Shown here one piece after another: positions 1-6,532 of a DNA stretch of 10,291 nucleotides. The notes under the pieces were generated by a model. That model had not been told where the DNA came from and made no database searches. It was given only the letters and a program-made list of their open reading frames with translations. A program made the translations under genes and the position numbers. The stretch's first letter is position 1; every line of letters starts with the position of its first letter. Source of the DNA: an uncultured Bacilli bacterium (GTDB taxonomy: Bacteria > Bacillota_I > Bacilli_A > RF39 > UBA660); the NCBI GenBank assembly GCA_947628495.1, contig CANRAC010000027.1:1-10291 (forward strand), read 5' to 3'.

Positions 1-11
1 CTATCTATGCG

Positions 12-293
12 ATGTATAAAAGAGAAACTGAACCAAAAAAGGTCGTTCCTTTAAATCAAATGTCATTTGAAGATATTCAAGACGAAATGGAATTATGGGA
101 AATAATGCAAGAGTATTTTAACAAAGAACTTGATCTAACGATGTATGATTATTACAATTCTCATAATTTATATAATGAATACCACCAAGTAGATTATAAT
201 GGCGCCTATGATATTAATGGACATTATTTATCAGATAGGCAAAGAATGGAAAATCAAGAGACCATGCGCTTGCTATATAGGGATAAAAGATGA
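12..293 (+). CDS. Small protein of unknown function, possibly cut by the left edge
   Basis: I do not recognise this 93-residue protein. The N-terminal third is charged and probably helical (EDIQDEMELWEIMQEYF, about residues 20-36). The middle is rich in Tyr, Asn and His (about residues 44-72), and the C-terminus is basic (LLYRDKR). It has no signal peptide, membrane segment or recognisable catalytic motif. The frame stays open to the window edge (ATC TAT GCG before the ATG at 12), and the 11 available upstream bases show no ribosome site, so the true start may lie further left. Its TGA stop overlaps the ATG of the recombinase as ATGA (290-293), so the two genes are probably co-transcribed and translationally coupled. 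If the gene is real, its TGA stop argues against a code in which TGA means Trp. Confidence 0.6.
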   Translation: MYKRETEPKKVVPLNQMSFEDIQDEMELWEIMQEYFNKELDLTMYDYYNSHNLYNEYHQVDYNGAYDINGHYLSDRQRMENQETMRLLYRDKR

Positions 294-1189
294 ATAAAAA
301 TATTAATGATTTTTTAAATTATCTTGCTCTAGAGCGTAACTATCAAGAAAATACTACTATCAAAAATTATGAACTCGATTTATTACAGTTTGCTGAGTTT
401 ATTCAAAATAATAATCTTAATTATTTAAAATTACAAAAAGATGATATTCGTAGCTATTTAAAATATTTAGATACTTTACACTATAAAAATGCTTCCGTGT
501 CTCGCCATCTAAGTGCTTTAAGATCTTTTTATGCTTATTTAGTGAATCAAAATATTATTCCTGATAATATATTCAAAACAATCTCTTCACCTAAAAAAGA
601 AAAAAAACTACCTAATTTTTTACAATATAGCGAAATTGAAAAAATGTTAGATGTCTGTCAAAAAGATGATGTATTAAGCATTAGAAATCTTTTAATTATT
701 GAAACTTTATATGATACGGGTTTGCGTGTGAGTGAACTAGTTAATATAAAACTAGCAGATATAGATAAAAAACGTAAAGAAATCCGAGTTATTGGTAAAG
801 GAAATAAACAAAGAGTAGTTTATTTTGGCGATTATGAAATTGAAAGTTTAGAAAAATATTTGACGTTAAGTAGACCGATTTTATTAAAGGATAAACATAA
901 TGATTATTTATTTTTAAATCATTTAGGAAATAAACTAACCGATCGTGGCGTAAGATTAATAATAGATAATATCATAACAGCAGCGGCCATCAAACATAAA
1001 ATTTCGCCTCATACTTTAAGGCATACGTTTGCCACTCATCTTTTAAATGAAGGGGCAGATTTAAAAAGCGTTCAAGAGCTTTTAGGACATGCCAGTTTAA
1101 GTACAACACAGATTTATACTCATGTTTCTAATGAACGTTTAAGAAGTGTCTATTTAAATGCCCATCCGCGTAGTAAAGAAGAAAAATAA
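290..1189 (+). CDS. xerC: XerC/XerD-type tyrosine recombinase
   Basis: This 299-residue protein has the usual length and layout of a Xer site-specific recombinase, which resolves chromosome dimers at dif by cutting and rejoining DNA through a 3'-phosphotyrosine. The N-terminal SAM-like core-binding domain covers about residues 1-95 (SRHLSALRSFYAYL near 71-84). The catalytic domain covers about 110-285 and has every expected residue: Arg146 in TGLRVSEL, Lys170 in IGKGNKQR, His241 and Arg244 in SPHTLRHTFATHL, His267 in LGHASLSTTQIYTHV, and nucleophile Tyr276. The start overlaps the previous stop and is preceded by AGGGA at 279-283. Xer, rather than a phage integrase, is favoured by the length, the intact compact motifs and the housekeeping neighbourhood. 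XerC cannot be separated from XerD by eye, so the symbol is provisional. No dif-like site was seen in the window. Confidence 0.9.
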   Translation: MNKNINDFLNYLALERNYQENTTIKNYELDLLQFAEFIQNNNLNYLKLQKDDIRSYLKYLDTLHYKNASVSRHLSALRSFYAYLVNQNIIPDNIFKTISSPKKEKKLPNFLQYSEIEKMLDVCQKDDVLSIRNLLIIETLYDTGLRVSELVNIKLADIDKKRKEIRVIGKGNKQRVVYFGDYEIESLEKYLTLSRPILLKDKHNDYLFLNHLGNKLTDRGVRLIIDNIITAAAIKHKISPHTLRHTFATHLLNEGADLKSVQELLGHASLSTTQIYTHVSNERLRSVYLNAHPRSKEEK

Positions 1190-1218
1190 TTGACCTCTAA
1201 GATGATAATTGTTATGAT
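1190..1218 (+). promoter_or_regulatory. Sigma-A promoter for the WG-repeat gene
   Basis: The -35 box TTGACC is at 1190-1195 and the -10 box TATGAT at 1213-1218, separated by exactly 17 bases. Each box differs from consensus at one position. The -35 box starts one base after the recombinase stop codon. Transcription would begin near 1225, about 20 bases before the ATG at 1245, leaving room for the SD AGGGAG at 1232-1237. Confidence 0.75.
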
Positions 1219-1244
1219 TATATAAAATAAAAGGGAGATATAAA

Positions 1245-2930
1245 ATGGAAAAAATTAAAAAGAATTGGATATTAATTTTAGCTGTTTTAGTTTTAATTAT
1301 TTCGGGTGTAGTTTATATTTATTTAGCCAATAGAGAACAAGTCGAAATAGAAACAGGTTTCGTGCAAGGTAAAGTATCCTATACGTCTATAGATAAATAT
1401 ATTGATGGTATAATGTTAGCCAAAAAAGATGATCAATATTTAATAATTGATATTAATGATAAAATTATTGAAAAAATTGATAAGGAAGCGACGAATATTG
1501 AAATTTTATATGGCGGTTATTATACTTACACTTTAGGAGAACAAGTCTACTTAAATCGTAACGGCAAAAATATTAAGACATTTGCCACTTTATTTCAAGA
1601 AGAATATAATTTATATAAAGATGAAAATGATGAAAATGCCTTATACATTACTTTAAATGCGAAAAAATTATTAAAAGATATGTATTATGTTACTATTTCC
1701 AATGATAATAATATCAAAACCATAATTTATAATGCTAAAACTGGTAAAAAATTGTATGAAACAGATAGCTATATTTCCTTACTTGAAACTCCCGAAATGA
1801 AAAATTATGAATATTTTGTAGTTGGTGGTAAAGAATTAGTTCGAATTAGTGATTTTAAAACTATTTTTAAAGAGACTGATGTTAATATCATTGGTGATAA
1901 TAATCGAACAGATGCCGAAGAAAATATTATAACATTTAGTAATAAGTTCATTGTTATAAGTAGTGTAAATAGCGCTGATGACACAGTACGTTATGGTCTA
2001 ATTGATTATGAAGGTAATATTGTTATTCCTATATCTTATGAAGATCTTTTCTTCAAAGTAGATAATAATCGTTATATGGCAGCGAAAAAAGATGGTAAAT
2101 ATGGTTTAATTAATAGTTTAAATGAGGAAGTATTAGATTTTTCTTATGATGCTATAGAAGTTTATGATAACAATATTGTTCTTGTTAAAAATCGTGAGTT
2201 AGGAGTTATGAATAACGATTTAGAAATAATTTATAATTATAAGACTTCCGTATCGGATATTGAATACAATTCTCGTGTTTGTTGCGGAAATAATAATGCT
2301 TTTGAAGTTTTTAAGCCTGATGATGGTTTAATAATCAGCACTTATCCTAAAAATGATGATGAAAATGATGGGCAAACTTTTAAAAATACCATTGTTGTTA
2401 ATAAGAAAAATGAAGTAAAAGAGTTAAAAGGAAAATTCTTAAAATATTTAGTGGATGAAGATGCGGTAATTAAAAATCGCTACTTATTAGAAGAAAAAAT
2501 TGATGATAAAGCATTATCTTTAAATATATATGATGATAAAGGCAATACTCTAGCTACGTATGAAACAATCGTTTCGGATACTATTAATTCTATTTCTTAT
2601 GAGCTTACTAATGAAAATAATATTTTAATTGAAATATTTAATTCGGAATATAATTCTTTATATAAATCTTTAATAGAAGCAGATACAGGTAAAGTCATTG
2701 CGGAAAACAATGAAATTTCCAATTATGTTAAGAAACAAGCTTTAGTTGACGGGTATTATTTTTATGGAAAGGATAATAATCTTACTATTAAAGATTCTAA
2801 TGATAATACGGTAATGTCGATTGAGGGTCAAGATATAATTTATTTAAACGGGAATTATTTTGCAGTAAAAAATAAAAATGGTAAATATTATATTTGTAAA
2901 GTGTTACTAAAAGAAGAGCAAGTTAAATAA
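1245..2930 (+). CDS. Membrane-anchored WG-repeat protein
   Basis: This 561-residue protein has a short basic N-terminus (MEKIKKNW) and one hydrophobic segment at about residues 8-27 (ILILAVLVLIISGVVYIYL). It has no signal-peptidase or lipobox motif, so it is probably an N-terminally anchored protein with a large outer domain. At least two WG-like beta repeats are visible: YGLIDYEGNIVIPISYEDL near 250-268 and KYGLINSLNEEVLDFSYDAI near 285-304. A weaker third follows near 319-335 (LGVMNNDLEIIYNY). WG repeats usually have the pattern (W/Y)G-L-I-(D/N)-x-x-G-x-x-(V/I)-x-P-x-(Y/F)-(D/E); here Tyr takes the Trp position. The rest alternates short beta-like stretches with Asn/Asp-rich turns, suggesting an all-beta, possibly propeller-like body. 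Members of this repeat group mostly lack assigned functions, and no enzyme motif is visible. The ATG is set by AGGGAG at 1232-1237. It appears to be a single-gene transcript with its own promoter and terminator. Confidence 0.75.
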   Translation: MEKIKKNWILILAVLVLIISGVVYIYLANREQVEIETGFVQGKVSYTSIDKYIDGIMLAKKDDQYLIIDINDKIIEKIDKEATNIEILYGGYYTYTLGEQVYLNRNGKNIKTFATLFQEEYNLYKDENDENALYITLNAKKLLKDMYYVTISNDNNIKTIIYNAKTGKKLYETDSYISLLETPEMKNYEYFVVGGKELVRISDFKTIFKETDVNIIGDNNRTDAEENIITFSNKFIVISSVNSADDTVRYGLIDYEGNIVIPISYEDLFFKVDNNRYMAAKKDGKYGLINSLNEEVLDFSYDAIEVYDNNIVLVKNRELGVMNNDLEIIYNYKTSVSDIEYNSRVCCGNNNAFEVFKPDDGLIISTYPKNDDENDGQTFKNTIVVNKKNEVKELKGKFLKYLVDEDAVIKNRYLLEEKIDDKALSLNIYDDKGNTLATYETIVSDTINSISYELTNENNILIEIFNSEYNSLYKSLIEADTGKVIAENNEISNYVKKQALVDGYYFYGKDNNLTIKDSNDNTVMSIEGQDIIYLNGNYFAVKNKNGKYYICKVLLKEEQVK

Positions 2931-2944
2931 TAACTTGTTTTTTT
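2919..2944 (+). terminator. Intrinsic terminator overlapping the WG-repeat gene stop codon
   Basis: The 7-bp stem CAAGTTA (2919-2925) pairs with TAACTTG (2931-2937) around the loop AATAA. Seven T residues follow (2938-2944). The TAA stop codon (2928-2930) lies in the loop, so the 3' end of the coding sequence doubles as the terminator. The stem is AT-rich and only moderately stable, but hairpin and T-run are in the correct arrangement. Confidence 0.75.
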
Positions 2945-2997
2945 CTGGAAATTTTATGTAAAAAAGGCACAAAAAGGTAGTTTAAATAAAGTTAGTT

Positions 2998-3006
2998 TGT
3001 TATAAT
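2998..3006 (+). promoter_or_regulatory. Extended -10 promoter for ppdK
   Basis: TGTTATAAT at 2998-3006 is a perfect TATAAT -10 box with the TGn extension. The expected -35 position (around 2978-2983, TAGTTT) matches TTGACA poorly, which is usual when the -10 is extended. The predicted start near 3013 leaves only a short leader before the SD AGGAGG (3016-3021) and the ATG at 3027, so a start a few bases upstream is also possible. Confidence 0.65.
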
Positions 3007-3026
3007 AGAACAGTTAGGAGGAAAAT

Positions 3027-5669
3027 ATGAAAAAATATGTTTATTTATTTAGTGAAGGAAACGCGCAAATGCGTGATTTACTTGGTGGTAAGGGAGCTAA
3101 TCTTGCCGAAATGACCAATTTAGGTTTACCTATTCCCCAAGGCTTTACTGTTAGTACAGAAGCTTGTACAGAATATTATAATGATGGAAAGCAAATTTCC
3201 AAAGATATTGAAGGACAAATTTTTGATGCTTTAAAACAATTAGAAAAAATTCAAGGCAAAAAGTTTGGTGATAATGAAGATCCTCTATTAGTATCAGTAC
3301 GTTCAGGAGCTCGTGCTTCTATGCCTGGTATGATGGACACTATTTTAAACTTAGGTTTAAATGATGAAGCCGTAGAAGGATTTGCTAAAAAAACTAATAA
3401 TCCTCGTTTTGCATACGATTCTTATCGTCGTTTTATTCAAATGTATTCTGATGTAGTTATGGAAGTGCCAAAATCATACTTCGAAAAAATTATTGATGAG
3501 GTAAAAGAAGAAAAAGGAATTAAATATGATACAGAACTTACAGTTGATGATTTAAAAGAGTTAGTTGTAAGATTTAAAAAAGTTTATAAAGAGGCAATGA
3601 ATGGAGAAGATTTCCCACAAGATGCTACTGAACAATTAATGGGTGCTGTTAAAGCAGTATTTAGATCATGGGATAATCCAAGAGCTATTGTTTATCGTCG
3701 TATGAATGATATTCCTGGCGACTGGGGAACTGCCGTTAATGTTCAAGCAATGGTATTTGGAAATATGGGTGATACATCTGGTACAGGTGTAGCCTTTACT
3801 CGTAATCCATCTACTGGCGAAAAAGGTATTTATGGTGAATACTTAATTAACGCTCAAGGGGAAGATGTAGTTGCTGGTGTTCGTACACCATCTCCAATAA
3901 CTAAACTTGAACAAGATCTTCCAGAATGTTATCAAGAATTTATGAGTTTAGCGCAAGAACTTGAAGATCATTATCGTGATATGCAGGATATGGAATTTAC
4001 TATTCAAGAAGGAAAATTATATTTCTTACAAACTAGAAATGGTAAGAGAACTGCCCAAGCCGCTATTCAAATTGCTTGTGATCTAGTAGATGAAGGAAAA
4101 ATTACTGAAGAAGAGGCAGTAATGCGTATTGATGCTAAATCTTTAGATCAATTATTACACCCAACATTTAATAAAGAAGCTTTAGCTAAAGGGGAAGTAA
4201 TAGGTGCTGGTCTTCCTGCCTCTCCAGGAGCTGCGGCTGGTAAAATTGTCTTTACTGCTGAGGAAGCCAAAAAAGAAGGTATTGGTGGCAAAGGGAATAA
4301 AGTTGTTTTAGTTCGTCTAGAAACTACTCCTGAAGATATTGAAGGAATGGTTGCTGCTCAAGGTATTTTAACTGTTCGTGGCGGAATGACTTCTCATGCT
4401 GCTGTTGTCGCTCGTGGTATGGGTACTTGTTGTGTATCTGGTTGTGGTGACATTAAAATTGATGAAGAAAAAGAAGAATTTAGTTTAGGAGGCCAAACAT
4501 TTAAGAAAGGCGATTATATTTCTTTAGATGGTACAACTGGTAATATTTATAAAGGGGAAATTGCCACTGAAGAAGCATCTGTATCTGGTAACTTCGGCCG
4601 TATTATGGAGTGGGCAGATAAAGCACGTAAGCTAATTGTTCGTACAAATGCTGATAATCCAAGAGATACCAAAAATGCCATTAATTTAGGAGCTGAAGGT
4701 ATTGGTTTATGCCGTACTGAGCATATGTTCTTTGATGAAGAGCGTATCCCGAAAATTCGTAAAATGATTTTATCTGAAACTGTTGAAGATAGAGAAAAAG
4801 CTTTAAGTGAGTTAATTCCTTTCCAAAAAGGTGATTTTAAAGCAATGTATAAAGAGTTAAAAGGTCTACCTATGACAGTTCGTTATTTAGATCCACCTCT
4901 ACATGAATTTTTACCAACTGAAGAAGAAGATATCAAAGCTTTAGCCAAAGATATGGGTGTAAGTGTAGAGCATTTAAAACAAAAATGTGATGAATTACAT
5001 GAATTTAACCCAATGATGGGCCATCGTGGATGTCGTCTTGCGGTAACATATCCTGAAATTGCTAAAATGCAAACTCGCGCTTTAATGGAAGCTGCTATTG
5101 AAGTAAAAGAAGAAGATGGCTATGATATTGTTCCTGAAATCATGATACCTTTAGTAGGTGAGAAAAAAGAATTAAAATTTGTTAAGGACGTTGTTATTGA
5201 AACTGCTGAAGCTGTTAAGAAAGAAAAGAATTCGAATATTGAATATCATATTGGTACAATGATTGAAATTCCACGTGCAGCCTTACTTGCCGATGAGATA
5301 GCGGAAGAAGCGGAATTCTTCTCATTTGGTACAAATGATTTAACTCAAATGACATTTGGCTTTTCTAGAGATGATGCCGGTAAATTCTTAGACGCATATT
5401 ATGCTAATAAAATTTACGAATCTGACCCATTTGCTAAATTAGATCAAAATGGCGTTGGTAAATTAGTTAAAATGGCAGTTGAAGGTGGACGTCAAACAAG
5501 ACCTGATATTAAATTAGGTATTTGTGGCGAACACGGAGGAGACCCTGCTTCTGTAGAATTCTGTCATAATATTGGTTTAACATATGTATCATGTTCACCA
5601 TTTAGAGTGCCAATTGCTCGTTTAGCTGCTGCTCAAGCCAGTATCAAAGAAGGGATGAATAAGGAATAA
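3027..5669 (+). CDS. ppdK: Pyruvate, phosphate dikinase
   Basis: PPDK reversibly converts ATP, phosphate and pyruvate to AMP, pyrophosphate and phosphoenolpyruvate in the cytoplasm. In fermenting Bacillota it often works in the glycolytic direction, giving PP-dependent ATP gain. At 880 residues this is full length for the short bacterial form (about 874). The ATP-grasp domain covers about residues 1-340 (GGKGANLAEM near the start; SVRSGARASMPGMMDTILNL near 91-110). The swivelling phosphohistidine domain starts near 393 (GAGLPASPGAAAG) and contains TSH with catalytic His457. The PEP/pyruvate barrel follows with Arg563 (GLCRTEH), Arg619 (RYLDPPLHEF), Glu747 (MIEIPRAA) and Cys833 (GICGEHGGDP). 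These sit two positions later than the known Clostridium symbiosum catalytic residues. Thr455, two residues before the His, is the site phosphorylated by the PPDK regulatory protein in other organisms; no regulator gene is in the window. AGGAGG at 3016-3021 fixes the start. Arg codons are mostly CGT, consistent with a highly expressed native gene. Confidence 0.97.
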   Translation: MKKYVYLFSEGNAQMRDLLGGKGANLAEMTNLGLPIPQGFTVSTEACTEYYNDGKQISKDIEGQIFDALKQLEKIQGKKFGDNEDPLLVSVRSGARASMPGMMDTILNLGLNDEAVEGFAKKTNNPRFAYDSYRRFIQMYSDVVMEVPKSYFEKIIDEVKEEKGIKYDTELTVDDLKELVVRFKKVYKEAMNGEDFPQDATEQLMGAVKAVFRSWDNPRAIVYRRMNDIPGDWGTAVNVQAMVFGNMGDTSGTGVAFTRNPSTGEKGIYGEYLINAQGEDVVAGVRTPSPITKLEQDLPECYQEFMSLAQELEDHYRDMQDMEFTIQEGKLYFLQTRNGKRTAQAAIQIACDLVDEGKITEEEAVMRIDAKSLDQLLHPTFNKEALAKGEVIGAGLPASPGAAAGKIVFTAEEAKKEGIGGKGNKVVLVRLETTPEDIEGMVAAQGILTVRGGMTSHAAVVARGMGTCCVSGCGDIKIDEEKEEFSLGGQTFKKGDYISLDGTTGNIYKGEIATEEASVSGNFGRIMEWADKARKLIVRTNADNPRDTKNAINLGAEGIGLCRTEHMFFDEERIPKIRKMILSETVEDREKALSELIPFQKGDFKAMYKELKGLPMTVRYLDPPLHEFLPTEEEDIKALAKDMGVSVEHLKQKCDELHEFNPMMGHRGCRLAVTYPEIAKMQTRALMEAAIEVKEEDGYDIVPEIMIPLVGEKKELKFVKDVVIETAEAVKKEKNSNIEYHIGTMIEIPRAALLADEIAEEAEFFSFGTNDLTQMTFGFSRDDAGKFLDAYYANKIYESDPFAKLDQNGVGKLVKMAVEGGRQTRPDIKLGICGEHGGDPASVEFCHNIGLTYVSCSPFRVPIARLAAAQASIKEGMNKE

Positions 5670-5789
5670 AATACAATATCTGTATTTATTCCAGTAATTA
5701 TTAGGGAAAAAGTAATTTATAAAAAATGCTTCTTAGATAATTACAATGTTTATCAAACCCAAAAAAAGTGAAATTTATATAAAATATTT

Positions 5790-5831
5790 AAGACTAAGAT
5801 GACTTAATGTCGTATATCTTAGTCTTTTTTT
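5790..5831 (+). terminator. Intrinsic terminator after ppdK, or leader hairpin of the next operon
   Basis: AAGACTAAGAT (5790-5800) pairs perfectly over 11 bp with ATCTTAGTCTT (5816-5826). An inner GAC/GTC pairing (5801-5803 with 5809-5811) extends the stem with a small bulge. A run of seven T residues ends at 5831. This is the strongest terminator in the window. It lies 120 bases after the ppdK stop and only 34 bases before the ATG of the XRE gene. It may therefore end the ppdK transcript, or act as an attenuator if the cassette promoter lies upstream of it. The 120 bases between (5670-5789) hold no gene and only weak AT-rich inverted repeats. Confidence 0.85.
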
Positions 5832-5834
5832 AGG

Positions 5835-5847
5835 CTTGTGCGACAAG
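5835..5847. promoter_or_regulatory. Short inverted repeat, possible operator before the XRE gene
   Basis: CTTGT-GCG-ACAAG is a perfect 5-bp inverted repeat with a 3-base centre. It lies between the terminator T-run and the SD TAGGAGGT (5851-5858) of the XRE-family gene. XRE regulators commonly bind short dyads near their own start, so autoregulation is plausible. The site is short and single, and I see no second copy near the 6477-6505 promoter, so this is a weak call. Confidence 0.25.
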
Positions 5848-5865
5848 ATTTAGGAGGTATAAAAA

Positions 5866-6330
5866 ATGCGATTACTATATACTAAACCAGAGTTAGAAGA
5901 TTTATCTCAAGGCTCAAGAATATCATTTGCTAGACAGTTTAGACTCATGACGCAAGATGAAGTATCAGATAAGTTAGGATTGACTGGAGAATGTAAAAGA
6001 AGAACAATGACTAGATATGAAAAAGGAGATAGGAATCCAAAAGATGACAGAGCAATGGAAATTTCAAAAATATTAAATGTGAGTTTTAATGCTATAAAAA
6101 AGTATGATTTCAAAGAACCGATAGATATATTTTATGTGATGATGTGGTTAGAAGAATTGATACCACATTATCAAATTGATATATCAAAAGTTCCTAAGGT
6201 TAATCAAGACAATATAAATCAGATAAAACAATTTTTAGATGAATGGGAATTGATGGGAAATAAAAGATTAAAACGAGAAATAACTTATGCTGAATATATT
6301 GAATGGAAATTAACTTATGAGGTGAAGTAA
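5866..6330 (+). CDS. XRE-family helix-turn-helix regulator
   Basis: This 154-residue protein has an N-terminal Cro/C1-type helix-turn-helix at about residues 18-80: SRISFARQFRLMTQDEVSDKL, then TMTRYEKGDRNPKDDRAMEI, then SKILNVSFNAIKKYDF. The Arg-Tyr-Glu-Lys-Gly segment (50-54) and the LNVSFNAIKKYD ending are typical of regulators found on mobile elements of Bacillota. The C-terminal half (about 85-154) contains IFYVMMWLEELIPHYQ and a charged helical tail, with no known sensor motif; it may mediate dimerisation or bind a partner. The start is well set by TAGGAGGT at 5851-5858. No good promoter was found in the 34 bases between the upstream hairpin and the ATG. It is the first gene of the cassette and probably controls itself and the genes that follow. 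Arg codons are 9 AGA/AGG and 2 CGA, unlike ppdK. Confidence 0.85.
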   Translation: MRLLYTKPELEDLSQGSRISFARQFRLMTQDEVSDKLGLTGECKRRTMTRYEKGDRNPKDDRAMEISKILNVSFNAIKKYDFKEPIDIFYVMMWLEELIPHYQIDISKVPKVNQDNINQIKQFLDEWELMGNKRLKREITYAEYIEWKLTYEVK

Positions 6331-6332
6331 TT

Positions 6333-6446
6333 ATGAATAAGTTAGAGATAATTGAACTATTTGAAACAGATGAATTATTATTAAAAGAGTTATTAAGTAG
6401 GAATAAGAGGTATAGAAAATATTACATAATAAGTTTAATAAATTAA
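6333..6446 (+). CDS. Small ORF (37 aa) coupled to the XRE gene
   Basis: Two bases after the XRE stop an ATG opens a 37-codon frame ending with TAA at 6444-6446. GAGGTG at 6319-6324 lies eight bases upstream, inside the end of the XRE gene, which supports translation. The peptide starts MNKLEIIELFETDELLLKEL, an amphipathic acidic helix. It continues with a basic patch (SRNKRYRKYY) and a short hydrophobic end (IISLIN). I do not recognise it. It could be a small accessory peptide, an antitoxin-like partner, or the remnant of a longer phage-type protein cut short by a stop. No continuation was seen in the other frames. Confidence 0.45.
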   Translation: MNKLEIIELFETDELLLKELLSRNKRYRKYYIISLIN

Positions 6447-6476
6447 AATAGAAATAATATGATAAAGCTTATAAAA

Positions 6477-6505
6477 TTGATATTTTAGACATTTTATGAT
6501 AATAT
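6477..6505 (+). promoter_or_regulatory. Probable promoter for the kinase-methyltransferase operon
   Basis: TTGATA (6477-6482) and TAATAT (6500-6505) are separated by 17 bases. An overlapping TATGAT (6495-6500) would also serve as a -10 but lacks a correctly spaced -35. The 86-base gap between the small ORF and the next ATG (6533) is the longest within the cassette and very AT-rich, so a separate promoter for the three enzyme genes is likely. The predicted start near 6512 leaves a leader with the SD AAGGGGGAG (6519-6527). Confidence 0.45.
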
Positions 6506-6532
6506 ATTTATTGGCTTTAAGGGGGAGTATCC

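Noticed and set aside
290..1189. The tyrosine recombinase as integrase of the right-hand cassette
   Set aside because: It is separated from the cassette by two native-looking genes, uses native-type codons, and has the compact Xer length and motifs. No flanking att repeats were found.
5669..5687. Inverted repeat AAATACA / TGTATTT just after the ppdK stop
   Set aside because: It is a 7-bp, almost all AT stem with no T-run. Such repeats are frequent by chance in DNA this AT-rich, and a far better terminator lies at 5790-5831.
5694..5744. Inverted repeat GTAATTAT / ATAATTAC
   Set aside because: It has 8 bp with one G-C pair and a 35-base gap, and is probably chance.
5836..5863. Promoter TTGTGC-16-TATAAA before the XRE gene
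   Set aside because: The predicted start would fall after the ATG at 5866, and TATAAA is part of the spacer between SD and start codon.
5907..6113. Minus-strand open frame of 68 codons
   Set aside because: It lies wholly inside the XRE gene. Its product shows no recognisable domain, and the plus-strand frame has a clear helix-turn-helix and a strong SD.
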